Program-made: the position numbers and the translations under genes | Shown here: positions 17,192 through 20,907 of the stretch, one piece after another | How the letters are laid out: every line of letters starts with the position of its first letter | Numbering within the stretch: the first letter of the stretch is position 1 | Source of the DNA: an uncultured bacterium | GTDB taxonomy: Bacteria > Bacillota > Clostridia > Lachnospirales > Lachnospiraceae | Direction of reading: 5' to 3' | Assembly: GCA_937893485.1 (NCBI GenBank) | Contig: CALBJL010000048.1 | Location: forward strand, 1 to 20,907 | Length of the DNA stretch: 20,907 nucleotides | The notes under the pieces: generated by a model | What the model saw: only the letters and a program-made list of their open reading frames with translations | Databases searched by the model: none | Told to the model about the DNA's origin: nothing

Positions 17192-18355
17192 ATGTTTAAT
17201 TATACCTGTTTAAATCCGATTGCAAATGTAGGACTGGACTTATTAACCGATGATTATAAGAAAGTAGACGATCTGGCAGACGCGCAGGCAGTGCTCGTGC
17301 GTTCCGCAGCAATGCATGATCTGGAGCTGCCGGAGGGCTTGGAGGCAGTAGCCAGAGCCGGAGCCGGAGTCAACAATATTCCGCTCGATAAATGTGCCGA
17401 GAAGGGTATCGTTGTATTCAATACACCCGGTGCCAATGCCAACGGTGTCAAGGAGCTTGTATTTGCGGGTATGCTGCTCGCAGCCAGAGACGTTGTAGGC
17501 GGCATTAACTGGTGTGTATCCGAGGCAGGAAACGCAGATATTGCAAAGGTTGCCGAGAAGCAGAAGAAGAATTTTGCCGGAACAGAGCTCTCAGGAAAGA
17601 AGCTCGGTGTCATCGGACTCGGTGCGATTGGTATCAAGGTCGCAAATGCGGCGAGACATTTTGGAATGGAAGTATACGGCTATGATCCGTTTATTTCTGT
17701 CAATGCGGCATGGAGCCTGTCACGTGATGTCAAGCACATCAATGATCTGGAGACGATTTATAAAGAGTGTGATTATATCACCGTACATGTGCCTTTGATG
17801 GACAGCACGAAAAAAATGATTAGCGCAGAGGCAATCGCTATGATGAAACCGACCACTGTGGTCTTAAACTTTGCGCGTGATCTGCTCGTAGACGAGGAAG
17901 CGATCGTAAAGGCGCTTGCAGAGGGTAAGCTGCGCAAATATGTATCCGATTTTCCGAATCCGACAACCGTCGGACAGCCGGGATGCATCGTCAGCCCCCA
18001 TCTGGGAGCATCCACAGAGGAATCCGAGGACAACTGTGCAGTTATGGCTGTCAAGGAGATCCGCGATTACATGGAAAACGGTAATATCAATAATTCCGTG
18101 AATTACCCGAGATGTGACATGGGTGTCTGCCAGACAACCGGCCGTGTAGCAGTGCTGCATAAAAATGCAAAGGGCGCGATCGGAAGCTTTACCGCAATTC
18201 TCGCAGATGCGGGAGTCAATATTGACAACATGTCAAACAAGAGTAAGGGCGACTTCGCATATACGATGATGGATGTAGATGCAACTGTATCTGCTGATGT
18301 GGCTGCAAAGCTGGGTGCACTGCCCGAAGTATTCAAGGTGAGGGTGATTAAGTAA
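17192..18355 (+). CDS. serA: D-3-phosphoglycerate dehydrogenase, ACT-domain type
   Basis: A 387-residue enzyme for the first step of serine synthesis, oxidising 3-phosphoglycerate with NAD. The N-terminal substrate domain has RAGAGVNNIPLD, and the NAD domain has GVIGLGAIGIKVANAA (about residues 139-154), catalytic Arg229 in NFARDLLVDEE and His270 in SPHLGASTEESEDNCA. A C-terminal ACT domain (about 318-387) probably binds serine. The canonical glutamate (DVFxxEP) is missing: the segment reads SDFPNP, and Arg-to-His spacing is 11 residues shorter than in E. coli SerA. I chose ATG 17192 because AGAGGAG at 17175-17181 lies 10 bases upstream; in-frame TTG 17171 and ATG 17183 lack a proper site. 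The start is one base after the serC stop. Confidence 0.94.
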   Translation: MFNYTCLNPIANVGLDLLTDDYKKVDDLADAQAVLVRSAAMHDLELPEGLEAVARAGAGVNNIPLDKCAEKGIVVFNTPGANANGVKELVFAGMLLAARDVVGGINWCVSEAGNADIAKVAEKQKKNFAGTELSGKKLGVIGLGAIGIKVANAARHFGMEVYGYDPFISVNAAWSLSRDVKHINDLETIYKECDYITVHVPLMDSTKKMISAEAIAMMKPTTVVLNFARDLLVDEEAIVKALAEGKLRKYVSDFPNPTTVGQPGCIVSPHLGASTEESEDNCAVMAVKEIRDYMENGNINNSVNYPRCDMGVCQTTGRVAVLHKNAKGAIGSFTAILADAGVNIDNMSNKSKGDFAYTMMDVDATVSADVAAKLGALPEVFKVRVIK

Positions 18356-19596
18356 TGGCGAATATCAGACCATTCCGGGCGATCCGCCCGACAGTGGACA
18401 AAGCGGCGGCAATCGCTGCGTTGCCCTATGATGTGTACAACAGGCAGGAGGCAAAGGCAGTCGTAAAGGACAATCCCGATTCTTTCCTGAATATCGACCG
18501 TGCGGAGACACAGTTTGACGATTCGGTCGATACCTATGCGGAGTGTGTGTACCAGAAGGCACATGATCTGTTATGGGAAAAGATCAACCGTGGGGATTTT
18601 ATCCGCGAGGATGTGCCCTGCTATTATATTTATGAGCTGACGATGGACGGGCGCGTGCAGACCGGTATCGTGGCATGTGCATCGATTGATGACTATGAGA
18701 ATCAGGTCATCAAAAAGCATGAAAATACGCGTGCCGACAAAGAGGCAGACCGTATCCATCATGTGGATAGCTGCAATGCACAGACCGGACCGATCTTTTT
18801 AGCATACCGTGCGAATGCGGTCATCCGTGAGATCGTTGCAAAGACAAAACAGACCGCAGCCGTGTATGATTTTACGTCTGAAGACGGCATCCGCCACCGG
18901 GTATGGGTCATTGCGGATGCAGCGGATATCGAGGCGATTCGTAGCGCCTTTGACAGCATCGGGGTGATCTATATTGCAGATGGACATCACCGCGCTGCAT
19001 CAGCAGTCAAGGTTGGTTTGAAGCGCCGTGCGGAGCATCCGGACTATGACGGCAGTGAGGAGTTTAACTACTTCCTGTCAGTCCTGTTCCCCGATGAGGA
19101 ACTCATGATTATGGACTATAACCGCGTCGTGAAGGATCTGAACGGTCTGAGTGAAGATGCATTTTTGAAAAAAGTACAGGATTTATTTGATGTGAAGCCG
19201 GTCGGCAAGGCAGACCGCAAACCGGCGAAAAAAGGCGATTTCTCGATGTATTTAAACGGTCAGTGGTATCAGTGTACGATCCGTGAGGCTGACCGCAGCA
19301 GTGATCCGGTTAAAGGGCTGGATGTATCGCTGTTACAGGAGCTGTTGCTCACACCGGTTCTGGGTATCGGAGATCCAAAGACCGACAAGCGGATCGATTT
19401 TGTCGGGGGAATCCGCGGACTGGATGAGCTGGAGCGCCGCTGTGGCGCAGACGGGGACAGCGTCGTTGCATTTGCAATGTATGCGACGGATATCAGTGAG
19501 TTGTTTGCCGTGGCAGACGCCGGACTTTTGATGCCGCCGAAGTCGACATGGTTTGAGCCGAAGTTGCGCAGTGGGTTGTTTATTCACGAAATCTGA
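18355..19596 (+). CDS. DUF1015 protein, probable serine-pathway partner
   Basis: A 413-residue member of the DUF1015 family. Conserved blocks are IRPFRAIRP and LPYDVYN at the start, KKHENTRADKEADRI near 120-133, NAQTGPIFLAY near 141-151, IADGHHRAASA at 207-217 and MPPKSTWFEPKL near 393-404. The start overlaps the serA stop in TAATG, which means tight translational coupling. The serC-serA-DUF1015 order recurs in clostridia and no phosphoserine phosphatase is present here, so a role in serine or phosphoserine metabolism is a reasonable inference. The DGHHR motif resembles motifs in ParB/Srx-fold proteins, a fold that includes free-serine kinases. Biochemical function is unproven. Confidence 0.9.
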   Translation: MANIRPFRAIRPTVDKAAAIAALPYDVYNRQEAKAVVKDNPDSFLNIDRAETQFDDSVDTYAECVYQKAHDLLWEKINRGDFIREDVPCYYIYELTMDGRVQTGIVACASIDDYENQVIKKHENTRADKEADRIHHVDSCNAQTGPIFLAYRANAVIREIVAKTKQTAAVYDFTSEDGIRHRVWVIADAADIEAIRSAFDSIGVIYIADGHHRAASAVKVGLKRRAEHPDYDGSEEFNYFLSVLFPDEELMIMDYNRVVKDLNGLSEDAFLKKVQDLFDVKPVGKADRKPAKKGDFSMYLNGQWYQCTIREADRSSDPVKGLDVSLLQELLLTPVLGIGDPKTDKRIDFVGGIRGLDELERRCGADGDSVVAFAMYATDISELFAVADAGLLMPPKSTWFEPKLRSGLFIHEI

Positions 19597-19610
19597 CAAG
19601 GAGAGACTGC

Positions 19611-20450
19611 ATGTTGACAGATGGACAGAAAGAATTGTCATTGTTTCAGCAATATTTACAGGATGCATTGCCGGCGGTGATCAGCTTTGCGCTGTCGGTT
19701 GTCGGTGCCGTACTCGTCTATCTGATCGGTGCCCGTATCATCAAGCTGCTGCGGCGGCTGTTAAAACGGATGCTGCAAAGGCACAATGTAGACGAGGGTG
19801 TCCAGCAGTTTCTGGATGCGATTGCAAAATTTGCGGGTTATTTTGTGCTTGTGCTGATGATTCTGGGATTTTTCGGAATCACGACCGCATCTGTGGTAGC
19901 CGTACTCGGATCGGCAGGACTGACACTCGGACTCGCTTTGCAGGGAAGTCTATCGAACTTTGCGGGCGGTGTGCTCATACTGATGCTCAAGCCGTTTCTG
20001 GTCGGAGATTATATCATTGAGGAGACCGGAAAAAACGAGGGCTATGTGCATGAGATCTCGATCTTTTATACGACGCTGCGCACGTTTGACGGAACGCTGA
20101 TCGTGATTCCGAACGGAACGCTCGCAAACAACAGTATCACGAACCTGACGAAAAGCGGCAGGCGCAGGCTCAGCGTGACGGTAGATGTCGCATATGGCGC
20201 AGATCTCGCACAGGCAAAGCAGATTCTGATGCTGATCGCGGAACGCTCGTGCTTTCGCATGGATGCGGAGGCTCCGGTCGTGGTTGTGTCGGAGCTGGCG
20301 GAGAGCAGTGTCAAGCTCTGTGTCCGCGTCTGGACAACACCCGGCCAGTATTGGGATGAGTTATTTCAGCTCAATGAACAGATCAAGCTGGAATTTGACA
20401 AGGCGGGTATCGAGATCGCATTTCCTCAGTTGGATGTGCATGTTCGATAA
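19611..20450 (+). CDS. mscS: MscS-family small-conductance mechanosensitive channel
   Basis: A 279-residue channel that opens under membrane tension to release solutes during hypo-osmotic shock. There are three predicted membrane helices at about residues 20-42, 68-90 and 92-127. The third is rich in alanine and glycine (AVLGSAGLTLGLALQGSLSNFAGG), as expected for the pore helix, and is followed by the family motif KPFLVGDYI. A beta domain contains VIPNGTLANNSITN, and the C-terminal alpha/beta domain ends in FPQLDVHVR. The size matches E. coli MscS (286). AAGGAGAG precedes the ATG, 14 bases after the DUF1015 gene, so it is probably co-transcribed with the serine genes. Confidence 0.95.
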   Translation: MLTDGQKELSLFQQYLQDALPAVISFALSVVGAVLVYLIGARIIKLLRRLLKRMLQRHNVDEGVQQFLDAIAKFAGYFVLVLMILGFFGITTASVVAVLGSAGLTLGLALQGSLSNFAGGVLILMLKPFLVGDYIIEETGKNEGYVHEISIFYTTLRTFDGTLIVIPNGTLANNSITNLTKSGRRRLSVTVDVAYGADLAQAKQILMLIAERSCFRMDAEAPVVVVSELAESSVKLCVRVWTTPGQYWDELFQLNEQIKLEFDKAGIEIAFPQLDVHVR

Positions 20451-20476
20451 AAATAAGTGTTTTTTATGGAAAAGAA

Positions 20477-20505
20477 TTGACAAAATTGCTAAAATGTGCT
20501 AAGTT
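20477..20505 (+). promoter_or_regulatory. Promoter of the cold-shock gene
   Basis: A consensus -35 TTGACA (20477-20482) is followed after 17 bases by TAAGTT (20500-20505), a weak -10 supported by an extended TGC just before it (20497-20499). The start would be near 20512, leaving a leader of about 70 bases before the ATG at 20585. Long leaders are common for cold-shock genes and can act as RNA thermosensors, but I see no strong fold by eye in this one. Confidence 0.55.
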
Positions 20506-20584
20506 GATTCTAACGTTGAAAAAGCTGCACCAAAGAGGCGTGGAATTTCAAGCAATATCTAATTGAGTTTAGGAGGAAGTATTT

Positions 20585-20785
20585 ATGCAGCAGGGAACTG
20601 TAAAGTGGTTTAATGCAAAAAAAGGCTACGGATTTATTTCTGATGAAGCCGGCAACGAAGTATTTGTTCATTTTTCAGCACTGAATATGGACGGCTTCAA
20701 GGAATTGAAGGATGGCGAGAAGGTTGAGTTTGAGGTTGTAGAGGGAGAAAAGGGACCTCAGGCAGCAAACGTTACCAGAATCTAA
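20585..20785 (+). CDS. Cold-shock protein, CspA family
   Basis: A 66-residue single cold-shock domain that binds single-stranded RNA and DNA and melts RNA structure. It carries MQQGTVKWFNAKKGYGFI, which includes RNP1 (KGYGFI), then RNP2 VFVHFSAL and the C-terminal GPQAANV. It is full length for the family. TAGGAGGAAG lies about 7 bases before the ATG. It has its own promoter and terminator, so it is a single-gene transcript. Which csp paralogue this is cannot be told. Confidence 0.97.
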   Translation: MQQGTVKWFNAKKGYGFISDEAGNEVFVHFSALNMDGFKELKDGEKVEFEVVEGEKGPQAANVTRI

Positions 20786-20814
20786 TTCGTCACAATATTT
20801 TGTTTTGCACACAG

Positions 20815-20849
20815 AAAACAGTCATTCCATATAGGGTGGCTGTTTTTTT
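20815..20849 (+). terminator. Intrinsic terminator of the cold-shock gene
   Basis: A 13-pair stem with several G-U pairs joins 20815-20827 to 20834-20846 around a 6-base loop (CATATA), and a T-run spans 20843-20849. It lies 30 bases after the stop codon and is the clearest terminator in the window. Confidence 0.88.
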
Positions 20850-20878
20850 GTGTAATAGGAAATTCCTATCACACAAAA
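20846..20878. repeat. 33-base near-perfect inverted repeat
   Basis: TTTTGTGT (20846-20853) and ACACAAAA (20871-20878) form the outer arms, ATAGGAA (20855-20861) and TTCCTAT (20863-20869) the inner arms. There is one A/C mismatch between them and a single central base. It begins within the T-run of the preceding terminator. No T-run follows it on either strand, so it is not itself a normal terminator; it could be a protein site, a recombination site or part of a dispersed repeat. Confidence 0.75.
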
Positions 20879-20881
20879 CGC

Positions 20882-20906
20882 TCCGCGAGGATGCGCACCT
20901 CGCGGA
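20882..20906. repeat. GC-rich inverted repeat at window edge
   Basis: TCCGCGAGG (20882-20890) and CCTCGCGGA (20898-20906) are perfect 9-base arms around a 7-base loop ATGCGCA. It is much more GC-rich than the neighbouring intergenic DNA. The window ends one base later, so it is unknown whether a T-run, a longer palindrome or another repeat unit follows. Confidence 0.7.
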
Positions 20907-20907
20907 A

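Noticed and set aside
19553..20020. 155-codon open frame on the + strand, cysteine-rich
   Set aside because: It is an alternate frame overlapping the end of the DUF1015 gene and much of mscS; its Cys/Arg richness is a frame artefact.
20447..20467. AT-only inverted repeat after mscS (ATAAAAA with TTTTTAT)
   Set aside because: Seven A-T pairs with no GC and no T-run beyond the stem make a very weak structure; not called as a terminator.

Overview
The window looks like core chromosome of an anaerobic, gut-type Clostridia bacterium, most likely a member of the Lachnospiraceae. The grounds are strong AGGAGG-type ribosome sites before nearly every gene, a proofreading-deficient PolA, a single-strand block of housekeeping genes, stand-alone IMP cyclohydrolase and AICAR transformylase, an E. 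coli-type (apparently [4Fe-4S]) IlvD, and the serC-serA-DUF1015 order. I cannot fix the genus from sequence alone. All seventeen genes lie on the + strand. I see no tRNA, rRNA, CRISPR array, prophage or transposase. No gene-free gap exceeds about 135 bases.

Region 1 (1-6201) holds the 3' part of polA (its start lies before the window), coaE, a 729-residue FtsA/PilM-like actin-fold ATPase with an unusual C-terminal extension, and a YycJ/WalJ-like metallo-beta-lactamase-fold hydrolase. The gaps are 1-14 bases, so this is probably one transcript joining DNA repair, coenzyme A synthesis and envelope or division functions. A weak hairpin with a T-rich tail follows.

Region 2 (6249-11042) holds an ACT-domain protein (UPF0237) and a PFL-family protein (UPF0210/DUF711). 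Next come a PurO-like IMP cyclohydrolase and a free-standing AICAR transformylase, which together replace bifunctional PurH for the last two steps to IMP. tgt (tRNA-guanine transglycosylase) ends the block at a probable terminator.

Region 3 (11079-20450) starts with a promoter that overlaps that terminator, then yajC. After yajC comes a long hairpin, followed by branched-chain amino acid genes (leuB, ilvD, ilvB), serine genes (serC, serA, a DUF1015 gene overlapping serA by one base) and an MscS-type channel. The order makes a biosynthetic supercluster, but leuA, leuCD, ilvN, ilvC and serB are all missing from the window.

Region 4 (20477-20907) is a monocistronic cold-shock gene with its own promoter, a roughly 70-base leader and a strong terminator. 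Two further, nearly perfect inverted repeats follow immediately; the last one runs to the window edge.

Most of the window is ordinary. The best leads are the FtsA-like ATPase with repeated NG/GD-type strand-turn motifs, the DUF1015 gene occupying the place of the missing phosphoserine phosphatase, a SerA lacking the usual catalytic glutamate, the uncharacterised ACT/PFL pair beside purine genes, and the structured intergenic elements before leuB and after the cold-shock gene.
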